From the NCBI RefSeq assembly GCF_000315625.1, contig NW_005434644.1, forward strand, positions 138,044 through 202,043: DNA of 64,000 nt, in the 5' to 3' direction. This document shows, one piece after another, positions 54,291 to 64,000 of this stretch (position 1 is its first letter; each line of letters opens with the position of its first letter). Source of the stretch: Guillardia theta CCMP2712. Lineage: Eukaryota; Cryptophyceae; Pyrenomonadales; Geminigeraceae. Both the position numbers and the translations under genes were made by a program. The notes under the pieces were generated by a model that worked only from the letters and a program-made list of their open reading frames with translations, did no database searches and had not been told where the DNA came from.

Positions 54291-55874
54291 TCATTGCCTT
54301 TCCTGGAAGAAATCATCAGAATGCGTAAATGCCTGCGACGTGCCGTAGAGAGGCTGCACATGACAAGCAGGGAAACATCCGTAGTCGTTGGGCACTTGAC
54401 TATCAACACCGGGCAACGTGTATAGACCCTCGGCAATAGCTCGGTCCACGATCGGTCGAAATTTCAAATCGAGAATATCGCACAATGTGTTGAGCTGACT
54501 CATCCCCTTGTCAGTAGAGACCATGTTAATGATGCTCTCCTCTTGGATGAGCTCCCGCTGAACTAACTCCTTCCCGCTCTTCACACCAACCACTGCCATC
54601 GCAAGAGCCTCACACGCACTTGGGTCGTTTCGCAGAGCCGCATCGTACTCTTCCTCCGAGATCACCACTTGAGTTCGAGTTATCCCGCACAGGAAACCAT
54701 TTTCGTCAGTGTGAACAGTGAGGCAAGCTCTCATCAAGACGCCTTCAGGGCAGGGATCCTTGGCGAAATTCTTGTTCCATCGAGAGACCCAATACCGCTT
54801 GTCACCCTCTTTCAGGCAGAAAGGATCAAAGATCAGCTTCGAGAGCTCCAAGAGGCCAGACAAGTGAGCGCAGAACTGACGGAGCTCAGTTGACGGCAGC
54901 TGCATCTCTTGATTCGCCATCCTCGCAAGCATCTCCTCTCGATGAACGCCAGCAAACTCCGACAGCCACTCGTTTACAGCACAAGTAGCCCACCTGTTGG
55001 TGCAAGGGTCCAGAGTGATGGACTGAAACCCGCACCTCGCCGACTGCTGCCAACTTCTGAGAGCCCTTGAGTCCATGGCGGCTATTTGATAACTTCGAGC
55101 TCGTGCATTCAGGAGCCGTTCGAGCGCTGTCAAGGATCTCGCAAGCGTGTCCTTCAAGCGCAGGGGTAAAATACCGTAAATGTTTCGAATTCCAGAGATT
55201 GAAACCCCTTGATTCTCCCAGAAAGTCCTCAACAAGAATGGGACATCATGAGAGGAAGACTGATCCGATCTCCTTGAGTGGGCGAGACAATGTGCCGGGA
55301 AGGCTATTGGCCTATCAACAGGCATGTTCAAGAAGTCAAATTCCTGATTCACATTGTTTGACATGTCGTAAGAGGAAAAATCAGGATGTGCAGAAAACCC
55401 AGGCACAACTTCTGTAGTATTCCAAAGCTGCGCCAGTTGATCTTCGCTCGACGTGTCAGATAGAGGAGAGCTACGATTTGACATAATACTGTTATACTCC
55501 ACTTGGCTCATGCAATCATTCTCGCTCCCTCGAGAGATACAGCGGCCACAAGGGCGACAGCCATCGCACTTGACTTTGCTCTTGTTGCACCTAATGCAAG
55601 CTTGGTCCCTCTTCAATGCCTTTCGGGGAAACCCAAGAGGACTTTTCTTTCTGTTCAGGTTTGATTCTGAGTTCTTTGGAACTTGATCAACACACATGTC
55701 GGTCTTGCCTTTGAAGATACAACTCCTGCACGGCCTCTCACCGTCGCATTTAATCTTGCTCTTGTTGCATGCCTGGCATGCTCTGTCGCGTTTCAACTGT
55801 TCCTTCATGCTCGTTTGAGTCTTGACGTCAACTTCCATATCCGCCCTTGCATCATTCAGAGCCGCCGGGAACAT
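54291..55874 (-). CDS. Transcription-factor-like protein with two tandem Zn2Cys6 clusters
   Basis: Uninterrupted 527-residue frame, ATG at 55874. Two binuclear zinc clusters of the Gal4 type lie 60 residues apart: Cys33-Cys61 (CQACNKSKIKCDGERPC) and Cys93-Cys121 (CIRCNKSKVKCDGCRPC). Each has the spacing C-x2-C-x6-C-x5-C-x2-C-x8-C and is preceded by a KRD(R/Q)AC lead. The middle is Ser/Asp-rich. The C-terminal half is globular (FWENQGVSISGIRNIYGILP, ALERLLNARARSYQIAAMDS, YWVSRWNKNFAKDPCPEG, ITRTQVVISEEEYDAAL), of a shape seen in fungal regulators that carry a PAS-like domain after the zinc cluster. Zn2Cys6 factors are typical of fungi and rare elsewhere, and a tandem pair is unusual even there. 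Likely a nuclear DNA-binding regulator; target unknown. No intron detected. Confidence 0.85.
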   Translation of the reverse strand: MFPAALNDARADMEVDVKTQTSMKEQLKRDRACQACNKSKIKCDGERPCRSCIFKGKTDMCVDQVPKNSESNLNRKKSPLGFPRKALKRDQACIRCNKSKVKCDGCRPCGRCISRGSENDCMSQVEYNSIMSNRSSPLSDTSSEDQLAQLWNTTEVVPGFSAHPDFSSYDMSNNVNQEFDFLNMPVDRPIAFPAHCLAHSRRSDQSSSHDVPFLLRTFWENQGVSISGIRNIYGILPLRLKDTLARSLTALERLLNARARSYQIAAMDSRALRSWQQSARCGFQSITLDPCTNRWATCAVNEWLSEFAGVHREEMLARMANQEMQLPSTELRQFCAHLSGLLELSKLIFDPFCLKEGDKRYWVSRWNKNFAKDPCPEGVLMRACLTVHTDENGFLCGITRTQVVISEEEYDAALRNDPSACEALAMAVVGVKSGKELVQRELIQEESIINMVSTDKGMSQLNTLCDILDLKFRPIVDRAIAEGLYTLPGVDSQVPNDYGCFPACHVQPLYGTSQAFTHSDDFFQERQ

Positions 55875-57509
55875 TTGAAATGGATGACTCTCAATTATAT
55901 GGATCGTCTAAGAAGTTCACCAAAAAGACATGTCGTAATTAGAGGCTCGCATCCACATCCTGAAGAGCGAAAATGTCACTGTTACAAGTGATCAAACCAT
56001 GTTACAACGTTCAGAGGGTTACTTTGTGAAGTGGCATTTCAAATGGTTTACCAATTTTGGCATTTTCTATCAATTATCTTGATTCACGTGGTCTATTGCA
56101 TTTCAAATCTCTAGCCTCTTGTGTGTTACAATGGCAGCATTCCTATTTGATATCCTATCACATAAAACAGATTCAAAACAGATAAACTCGAAGCCCAGTT
56201 CTGAATCGATGCATGTTTGTTAAACACATGCCCCTTCTTTCATCTGGGGGAGCCTTTTACATTCATCTCCATCTAATCTCCCTTGATCTTGCCTGATCAT
56301 CGTTTCCACTGTCCTTTCTTTATCTCTCCCTCCCTCCCTCCCTCCCTCCCTCCCTCCCTCCCTGCATCTCCATCGCCGGCCAACCCTGAAAATGGAACCA
56401 ATTCTTTTTTCCCAAACTACCCCCAACCTAGATACCCCTCTTCTTCCCCTCAAGTACCCCCACCTGATTACGGATTGGGAACGTACTGCCACCAATCTTG
56501 TGGCTGACACGGCTCGTTGATATGCTATTACCACCCACCCCCTCGTAATAGTAAAATTCTGCACCTGAGGTACTTGACTACCCAGTAAACGACTTGAAAT
56601 GTACGGGTGATTGGAGGACACGCTGACCTAGCTAGTGAGCAATAGATAACTGCACCTTTCAATGAATGCCACGATGGAGAGGGCCGACGATGATGCTTCA
56701 AGCGCATGTACCGCTGCTTCTGATCAGCCTGGAGGGTTTCTCGCTGTAGTGTTGCCCTGAAGTGAACACAGTTGACAGCGCGAGCACACGCGATTGTCTG
56801 CCATGCTCATACGCAAGACTGCAGCGGGCAACCCCACTGTCACAGCGCGGAAATTCTCACTCTAGATCGTCGTTCATAGCCGTGAAGAAGAGTACTCGGT
56901 CCTGCTCACAACTCCCGATGGAGAACTCTTCGTTATTGCGTCTTTGAGCTTTGAACGCCGATAGCAAGCTCTTGTTGATGACCTAAGCGAGCAGCAATTT
57001 TAATAATTTGTAACAATTGTGAACAGCATTATTGTCCATGCCGATCCTTGCATACATAGATGAAGGAAAATCTCCGATTTCAGGTAGTCACAGCATAGCA
57101 GCTTTTTCGATGGAAAATTTCGGGGAAACTGGTGGATACAATCGCTAGAATGTCTCCGTTTCTTGTGTGCGACATGTAGGGAAGGCGAGCAAGAGGCAAA
57201 TGAATCCCTTCATGATCTCACAGGTAAGATGTAGATCATCTTGCATTGATCACTGAACTTTTGATCAGATAGAATTAAACTTCAATCATGATTATTTGGC
57301 TCCCGATCTGAGTCAAAGTATAAAATCGAAGGATTCTTCTTGTGTGCAACTGGATTGGATTGGCTTACGAGCACTTCTTCGTTCCACTATGCTGATGGCT
57401 TTCTACCACTCAGGTCCAGACACAGGACTCATCAACAAGTAGCAGAGCAGGCACAAGAGTCAGTAACAAGCAAATCATCCAGGTCTAATCAAACTTGCTT
57501 GAACTTCGG
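55875..57509. other. Intergenic region with CCCT array and C-rich words
   Basis: Upstream flank of the Zn2Cys6 gene, AT-rich at 56000-56180. A TCCC tetramer array sits at 56326-56363. TACCCCT/CTACCCCC/TACCACCCACC words lie at 56410-56550. The frame at 56762-56947 has no supporting features. Nothing recognised from 56950 to 57509. Confidence 0.5.
56326..56363. repeat. CCCT tetranucleotide array
   Basis: About nine TCCC units, same unit as the array at 25-93. Confidence 0.9.
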
Positions 57510-58195
57510 AGCGCAACCGGCGGGCTGCCGCAAAGTCAAAAGTGTCATCCGATCCCTCGCACACTGACTCGGGGACGGTGCCGCCACCGGGTCACCGGAC
57601 TCGGGACGCGGCCGCCGGACCGCCGGCGTGCCCGGCCCGTAAGGCTGACCCGGCCGGTTTCCCGGCGATCGTCACGTTCCCGGCGTCCGAGGCGGCGCGA
57701 GGAGCCGAGTTCCGACTCCGGAGTCCCGGGAGTCCGCGGGCCAAGTTGACTCTGTGACATAAACTTAGTAAAGGCCAGCCCCGCGACGGGCGCCGGTCCG
57801 ATCCCCCGCGGCCGACTAGGACTCGGAGGCCCTCGGAGGCTCAGTGGCGGGCCCGGACCCGGGGGGCGGGCCCGGGCGTGCCAGGCCGCCCTGAGCTGAG
57901 CGGCCCCCGGCGCCCGGGCCGGGAGTCGGCCGGGCTCACAGAGTCAGCGGGTCGGCGGGCCCACTGGCCGGGCGGCGCCCCGGGCCCTCCGGTCGCCGCC
58001 CGGCTAAGCCGCGGTCGGCGTCCGGGCCGGGCGCGGGACTCAGTTGGTCCCCGGAGTCCCGCGGCCGCGGCAGCCTGTCACAAATTAGTTGACGGTGAGT
58101 CGCCGGAGTCACCGCCACTGGCGGCGACTCGCCGGTGCTGAGCCCCGCCCGGCCCGGGGCCCGGGGGGCCGGCCCGGCGGGCGGCCGGGACGAGG
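57510..58195. other. GC-rich palindromic-word island 9
   Basis: Very high GC, with GGACTCCG, GGCCGGTT, CCCGGGCC and GGTCCCCGGAG words. Gly/Pro/Arg frames on both strands are artefacts. Directly followed by a purine-rich block. Confidence 0.6.
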
Positions 58196-58199
58196 GGGG

Positions 58200-58680
58200 A
58201 GGAGGGGGATGGTTGAGAAGTTGTACTTCTGACTTGAAAGTGAGGAAGAAACAAGCAAGAGAGGAGTGAGGAGAGAAGAGAAGAGAAGAGAAGAGGGAAG
58301 CGGGAAGCGGGAAGAGAAAATGGAGAAGAGAAGGAAGGGAGAAGAGAAGCGAAGTGAAAATGGAGAAGGGAACGGAGAAGAGAGAACGAGAGAGAGGAGG
58401 AGGAGGTGAGCGAAGGCAGGAAAAGAGAAGAGAGAATAGAGGTAAGCCAATGAGCAGGTGGGAGAACAGAGAGGAGAGGAGAAGAGAAGAGACGAGAAGA
58501 GACGAGAAGAGACGAGAAGAGACGAGAAGAGACGAGAAGAGTCAAGAGGAAAATGAAAGGGAAATAAAGAGCATGAGGGGAGGGGAGGAACAAAAGAGAT
58601 GATATGAGGCAGGATGAGGAAGCCTGAGAGGGAGTGGTAGAGGAGAGGAGCGGAGAGAGGGCAGGCCAGGGGTAAGCGAG
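58200..58680. repeat. Purine-rich block with 10-bp tandem repeat
   Basis: GAGAAGA-type DNA throughout. GACGAGAAGA is repeated five times without change at 58491-58540. Antisense frames are Ser/Leu/Phe runs. No gene. Confidence 0.85.
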
Positions 58681-58974
58681 TAGCGGATAGGAATGAATCC
58701 ATCACTTTAATGATGTTAGCTGTATTAGGAGACCGATTTTTATCTTCTTTGCGTACATCGAAGCACCTGTTTGATTTCTTATTGACTTGATCTCCTCACG
58801 CAGACTCGATTGTCGACTCCAGCCCAAGATTGCGTGGCAAGAGTTTTGTTGACTTCTTTGAGGCCAAAGAAACTGCGAGGTTCTCAGAAGCCGTCGATGC
58901 GGCCCGGATCTATCATGCAACTCCAAGGGCACCAATGCTGAACATCCCTATCTGTTGAGACAAGTTTGTTGGAC

Positions 58975-60969
58975 ATGTCCAGAGACTGCACCTGGAGGTT
59001 TTTTCCCGCCTTTATTTTCAACCTGCACATGCTTGCAATTGCGGGGAATTTTGACATCCAAGGAGAATTACACTGGAGACAATGGATGGATGTGTTGGAA
59101 GACAGCTCGCCAGGACAAGTTGTCGAGATGAAGTATGGGGGACAAGAGGTAGTTTGTCCTGTTTGTTGCGACGACTCTGTTGACTCCCCTGTTTCGACCT
59201 GATCATTGCGATTCCCTGCAGGTCGAGAGTATCTTCCTCTTAGAGCAGCTTCGGCTAAGAGGAGGAGGAGCTTGTCTGCCGTTCCCTGCCTCGAGCCCAA
59301 CAAACGCGTTGGAGACTCAACTGTTCCATGCTGCGAGCACGGGCAACGTGAAGCAGGTAGAGCAGCATCGATGCTTTCAAGCCGAAACAGTCCTGCGCAG
59401 ATCGAAAGGTTGGTCAAGTTGGGAGTGGCGGTGGACTGCACAAACAACCAACAGCAGGCAAGTAGAGAGTCTGACGTGCTGGTCGCACTGACTGCGATGT
59501 GATCTGGCAACAGAACCCGATCCTCAAGGCAGCAGGTCACACTAGCAGGAGTTGTGCTGAAGTTTTGACACATGGAGGACAGAGCGAGGAAAGTCAAGAG
59601 CCATCCAAGCTCTTGTAGATGCTGGCGCGTCGATCGACAGGTGAGGCAAGGAGGAGAAGATCTGTTGCGTGATGACTGCAACATTGCCTCAGTCGGGATG
59701 CGAAGAACTCGAGCGCTCTGCATTACGCTGCATACAATGGTCACACGACGAGCATTGAGGTGATGGCTGCGGCGGGGGCGGCGGGGGTGGTGGTGATGAT
59801 GATGATGATGACGACGACGATTAGGAGGAGTAGGCAGAGGTTGTGGTTGTGGTTGTGGTTGTGGTTGTGGTTGTGCTGTTGATGGTGGAGAGGGAGCTTG
59901 AACTTTGATGAATGCAACTGAATTCTCTCTGTGGTCAAACAGCTTCTGGTCAAACTTGGATCGGATGTGAACTTGCCCAACAAGTTCGGATACTCGTGAG
60001 TTGTCAGGTGGACGTTTGTAGGGTTGAGAACGTTTCTAGACCGTTACAGTATGCGTCGTCGGACGGAAGGCTGGACACCGTCAAGACGCTCCTTACATTA
60101 GGTGTGGAACGAACGACCTTGTCCCTCCTCCTTTGCTGACGAGAACTTGTCATTGTAGGCGCTCAAGTCAATTGTCAAGATTACATGTATGCTCTATCTG
60201 CAATGTGCATCTGTCTCTTCTGACAGATGCCTGTTCTCTCTTCTTCTCCCCCCCTCCCCTCACTCCCTCCAATCTCCTCCACTTCTGCTCTTTCTCCCTC
60301 TCGTTCTCTCTCCCTCTCTTTCTCCCTCATCTCCCCCTGAACCCTTTCCGCCATATCTCCCCCCACCCCCTCCCTTTCTCATTCTCCTTGGATCCCTATT
60401 TCGCCTTCTGCCCTTAGGAACTGGACAAGTCTGCATAGGTACACCATCGACAGCCTCGTTGCTTCTTACACGTTTCGCTCTCCAAGGGCTGCAGGCAACG
60501 GGCATGCCGAAGTCGCGCTCCTCCTCCTCCACCATGGTGCGGATGTGAACGCGTCGGATGTCCAGAACTACACAGCTCTGCATGAGGCAGCCTGGTGCGG
60601 GCATGTTGATGTCGTTAAGGTGAGAGAAGGGTGCACTGTTTGAAGAGGAGGAGGAGGAGGAGGAGGAGGAGGAGGAGGAGGAAAAGGAGGAGGAGAGGAA
60701 GGGAGCAAGGGAGGGGGAGGGGAGGGGAGAGAAACGGCAGACGGCGAGGAGGGGAGTGGAAGGGATGAGCAGGTTGGAGCTTGTTTGATGAAGTTTTATC
60801 TTCAGGTCTTGATTGCCTTCGGAGCAGACATGCACCGAGCAGACTTGTGGGGCAACACGCCTCTAGGTAGACGATGATGTCGCTACATGCTGCATGGTGA
60901 CGGGTCGGTTGGGCAGATCTTGCTTACACTCAAGCCATGGAGGGCAAATCACAAGTGTATGAGTACATG
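58975..60969 (+). CDS. Ankyrin-repeat protein
   Basis: Multi-exon gene. The presumed first exon starts at the ATG 58975 ([20 protein letters not shown] at its end) and splices to [16 protein letters not shown] and [14 protein letters not shown]. Ankyrin units follow: [142 protein letters not shown] and [18 protein letters not shown]. That makes about seven repeats, typical of protein-interaction scaffolds. The sequence then meets GTAATG at 60970 in a GAT/GGA repeat. Reading on gives poly-Met/Arg to a stop at 61135-61137, while a frame shifted by one reads a Glu/Asp-rich tail, so the true end is open. Intron sequences include a GGTTGT repeat (59839-59875) and a pyrimidine tract (60230-60400). 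Confidence 0.7.
59839..59875 (+). repeat. GGTTGT hexamer repeat in an intron
   Basis: About six units, inside the ankyrin gene. Confidence 0.85.
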
Positions 60970-61450
60970 GTAATGATGATGATGATGATGATGAGGAGGA
61001 GGAGGAGGAGGAGGAGGAGGAGGAGGAGGAGGATTGTGAAGAGGAGGAAGAAGTTTACAGTGATGACGACGATGTTAATGATGGAGAAAGTGACGATGAG
61101 CTTGAGAGCTCCGATGGTTGTGATGTTGGATGTGTGAGGAGGAAGTGGCGGTGACGCTGACATGAGTGCGTGGAGGTCTCGGTGCAGGAGGGGAGGATGA
61201 CGGTGGAGTTGGAGCACGTAAACTTCGACAAGAACATCATCGACTTGTCAGATGTTAGCGCGTCAGCAGCCTTTGCTGTTGTAGGAGGAAGACAACGGTG
61301 ACGAGAATCAAGTGATACACTTGTAATGAAGCTCGAAGAGGATGGTTGGGGTGATTGGGATGCTCGGGAAGTAGACATGAGGGATGGAGCGAGGGAGCGA
61401 AGGAGAGGAGGAGGAGGAGCAGGAGCAGGAGCAGGAGGAGGAGGAGCATG

Positions 61451-61484
<34 letters not shown>

Positions 61485-61500
61485 AGGATGCGATGTTTAT
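60970..61500. repeat. GAT/GGA and GGAGCA repeats between the ankyrin and transporter genes
   Basis: GAT then GGA units at 60975-61032, and GGAGCA units around 61415-61485. One plus-strand frame over 60971-61155 gives a long Asp/Glu run with VYSDDDDVNDGESDDELES, possibly an acidic tail of the ankyrin protein if spliced in another phase. Confidence 0.5.
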
Positions 61501-61759
61501 CACTACGGTGAAGTAACAATATGAGAAGGGTAGGAGAAGGGGTGTAGGAAGAGCTATTTGACAGTTTGTTGTTGCAGTGAAGACGAAAGGGGGGGCACAG
61601 AAGTAGGAGGTGTAGTGTTGGAGGAGGAAGGCGAAGGAAAGAAGAGACAGAGGAGTAGGAAGCTGTGTGGGAGGGGAGAGAGATTGGAAAGATAAAACAA
61701 CAAGAAGAGAGGGGAAAGAGGGAGAAAGAGCGGGAGGAGGGGAGGGACGAGGAGGAACT

Positions 61760-62555
61760 TCAGTGCTTGAGGATGTGATGAATGGACGTGATGGTGGAGA
61801 TGACGCAAGCAGAAACGCCGAAGACAATGATACTCCACCTGACACACAAAATGAGGAGAGAGAAGAAGAGGTAGAGAAGAAGATAGGCTGCAGATGGTAG
61901 TGACTTGAAGGTGAGCAGGGGCAGGGGCAGGGGCAGGGGCAGGAGAGGGACGCCAGGAGTTGCTGGGCTGAGAGGAGAAGGGGAGAGAAGGGCTCTGCTG
62001 TGAGGAGAATTCAGAGAGTCACATGAACGAATTGTGCCGGGGAGAGAAGAGAGAAGACTCGGAGAGGCGGATGACGAGGAGGGGAGGGACGACGAAGGCG
62101 AGTAGAGTTTGACCCAAACCTGCATCGACTTTGAGAACAGCAGGAGGACCAGAAGACGAGGAGGACCAGGAGGAGTATGTGGTGGAGGACCAGGACCAGG
62201 ACCAGGACCAGGAGGAGGAGGAGGAGGAGGAACAGAAGGAGGAGGAGGAGGACCAGGAGGAGGAGGAAGAGGACCAGGAGGTGGTGGAGGAGGAGGAGGA
62301 GGTGGTGGTGGTGGCGGTGGTAGTGGTTGTTGACCATGACGTACCGGCAAAGATGTCTGTAAGGAGGGCAAAGTATGGGACGAGGAGAGCTATGAAGGCA
62401 GTACAGCAGACGATGCAGGAGCTACAAAACAGGGAAGAGAAGACGAGAGGAGGGGAAAGAGTGAAAAAAGGAGAAGAGCAGCGCCAAAGACGTAGGGATC
62501 GAAGAGGAGCAAGCAGAAACGGAAGACCATGAGAGCAATTATGAAAAACAGGGGA

Positions 62556-62625
<70 letters not shown>

Positions 62626-63114
62626 AAGGAGGCAGACGTCAGCTCGAGTCACATGCAGCGGTCAGATAAATCAGGAGCGCTTCCTCCTCCTCACCGGAAT
62701 AAGTTTCGAGGCCAGACGCTCTCCACGTCGCTGGGGAGGTCAAGAGATCTGAGAGGACAGTGAGGAGCTGAAGACTGGAGGACAGCTGCAGGACCTCTCG
62801 ATCATCTCGAGGGCAGGGAAGATGACGATGGGGAAGGTGAAGAAGAGGTCGACGCAGAGACAAGCCTTGACGAGGACGACGACTAGGCTGCTATTGAGGT
62901 TGAGGATGACGATCTGATTGACGCTGCTGGACAAGTGAGCGATGCGAGGAAAGCGATGGGAGGGAGGGAGGAGGAGGAGGAGGTTCTAGGTGAAGCAGGT
63001 TTGGGGGGAGCGTGGAGGGTTGTACTCTGCGGACCTTGCTCCCCACGTAAGAGCGCCGATGAGACCAAAGATGATATTTGCAATGGCAGTTCCTGTGCCG
63101 ATCACGTATGAGAT

Positions 63115-63156
<42 letters not shown>

Positions 63157-64000
63157 CGATACCTATGAAAGTACGGAAGACAGCCTGTTCGTATTGCTCT
63201 GGGTGAAGCATTGAGGCCTCAATAGGAAGAGAGAGGAACTGAAACAAGACGTAGTATCAAAAAACCAGACTCATCCTTGTCCTCCTCCTCCTCCTCATTC
63301 TCCTCCTGCTCCTGCTCCTCCGCCTCCTCCTCCTCCTCCTGATACATCCTCTGCATCCTGCTGCTGCTGCTGCTACTTCCTATCCCCTCTCTTTCGATTT
63401 CCATCATCACAACCCGCTCTTGGCGTCACCTGCGTGCAGAAGAGGAAGGCGATGATGCCGAAAGAGAGCGGGAGAGTGGAGAAGGAGAGGAGGGGAGCCT
63501 GGGCTCGACTTGAGCTGCTTCTCCTCCTCTCCCTCACCTCACCTCCCGAAGATGATCTTGCAACCAGCTCGTTCCTCCTCCACTCAGCATCCCTCCGTCC
63601 ACCAGGAGAGCAGAGATGATGGTAATGATGAGTCCTCCCACAATCGCGATGTCGCCGAGCAAACTTCGGCAAAGTCCATCATGAGAGGTGAAGGGAGGAG
63701 GAGGTACGGAGAAGGGAGAAGACGTAGAGGGGAGGTAGGAGGAGGGAGGAGGGAGGAGGGAGAGCCAGGACGATGGAAGATGAAAAGGGGGAAGGGAGTA
63801 AGGAGGAGCGATGGGCCAAGAAATTATGAGGAGAAGGGGGAAGGCAAGTAGGAAGGAGGAGGTGAGAGGAGTGGGAAACGGACCTAGTGAACGACAACTT
63901 TCGTAGGTCCCTCAACCAACTGCAGTCGAGTTACATCGGGGGAGTCAGGGATCCTTGCGGCCAGACCTCAGAAACGTCAGGCCGACGACGATGCTGCTGG
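61760..64000 (-). CDS. AAAP-family amino-acid transporter, N-terminus outside the window
   Basis: Integral membrane carrier of the amino-acid/auxin permease type, cut by the window end at 64000. Exon pieces on the minus strand, in order: LLGDIAIVGGLIITIISALL, TLPLSFGIIAFLFCTQ (the conserved LPxSFGxxxFxFxxH/Q helix), PIEASMLHPEQYEQAVFRTF (the PxIExSMxxPxxF loop), ISYVIGTGTAIANIIFGLIG, VNQIVILNLNSS, VVLVKACLCVDLFFTFPIVI, FPALEMIER, CTAFIALLVPYFALLTDIFA, and the last helix WSIIVFGVSACVISTITSIH with the stop at 61760. The order and spacing match the family from about helix 5 to 11. Introns are long and pyrimidine-rich on the coding strand (GGA, GAGGAC, GGAGCA repeats on the plus strand). The substrate is unknown. 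Confidence 0.75.
62558..62623. repeat. GAGGAC hexamer array
   Basis: About eleven perfect units in an intron of the transporter gene. A plus-strand frame would be Glu/Asp-rich, but the array sits inside the opposite gene. Confidence 0.9.
63115..63153. repeat. GGAGCA hexamer array
   Basis: About six units in an intron of the transporter gene. Same unit as near 8600, 9570 and 61440. Confidence 0.9.

Noticed and set aside
58884-59744. 286-codon open frame on the minus strand
   Set aside because: It is antisense to ankyrin exons with clear repeat motifs. The product is Ser/Thr/Cys-rich with no domain.
61255-62371. Long Ser/Pro/Leu frames on the minus strand
   Set aside because: They translate GGA and GGAGCA repeats. 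Only the last part (WSIIVFGVSACV) is a real transporter exon.
1-64000. tRNA, rRNA, bacterial-type promoters, riboswitches, insertion sequences
   Set aside because: I looked for conserved tRNA arms, rRNA words, transposase or reverse transcriptase motifs and saw none I could support by eye. A tRNAscan, Infernal and repeat-library search would be needed to exclude them.

Overview
This window is nuclear DNA of a unicellular eukaryote. Most genes are split by very small introns (about 45-62 nt, GT-AG, with a few apparent GC-AG). There are no bacterial-style operons. Several proteins have animal- or plant-like architectures: TRAIP, DNA ligase I, ERO1, a four-domain cation channel and a ciliary-type adenylate kinase. 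Two proteins start with a signal peptide followed by transit-like sequence (a RibA-RibB fusion and a DUF2358-like protein). That fits an alga with a secondary red plastid, and a cryptophyte such as Guillardia is my best guess. This is inferred from gene style, not from a database match.

Layout. 0-9 kb: a RibA-RibB fusion (504-3904, minus) and an unrecognised multi-exon gene (5276-8168, minus). 9-21 kb: a TKL-type kinase (minus), a TRAIP-like RING E3 ligase (plus) and a large four-domain cation channel (minus). 22-34 kb: a secreted or membrane YPTN-repeat protein (plus), an AK8-like adenylate kinase (minus), a PDZ/coiled-coil/PDZ protein (plus) and DNA ligase I (minus). 35-44 kb: a DUF2358-like plastid protein, a signal-bearing Gly/Ala-repeat protein, a small repeat protein, a GNAT acetyltransferase and a Siw14-type phosphatase lacking its catalytic Cys. 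44-50 kb: one minus-strand gene encoding ERO1 fused to a soluble fumarate reductase and a cytochrome b5 domain. 52-64 kb: a small acidic protein, a regulator with two Zn2Cys6 clusters, an ankyrin protein and a truncated AAAP-family amino-acid transporter.

The most interesting item is the ERO1-fumarate reductase-cytochrome b5 fusion. It would put a thiol oxidase and a fumarate-reducing flavoprotein in one secretory-pathway polypeptide, which suggests disulfide formation that uses fumarate rather than oxygen as electron acceptor.

Between genes lie at least nine very GC-rich islands built from short self-complementary words, C-rich blocks repeating TACCCACCCC-like words, and purine/pyrimidine microsatellites (GAGCAG, GGA and CCCT families), many of them inside introns. 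Three convergent gene pairs are only about 100-130 bp apart at their stop codons. Exon models were built by eye from reading frame, splice dinucleotides and family motifs. Internal boundaries are therefore less certain than gene identities.
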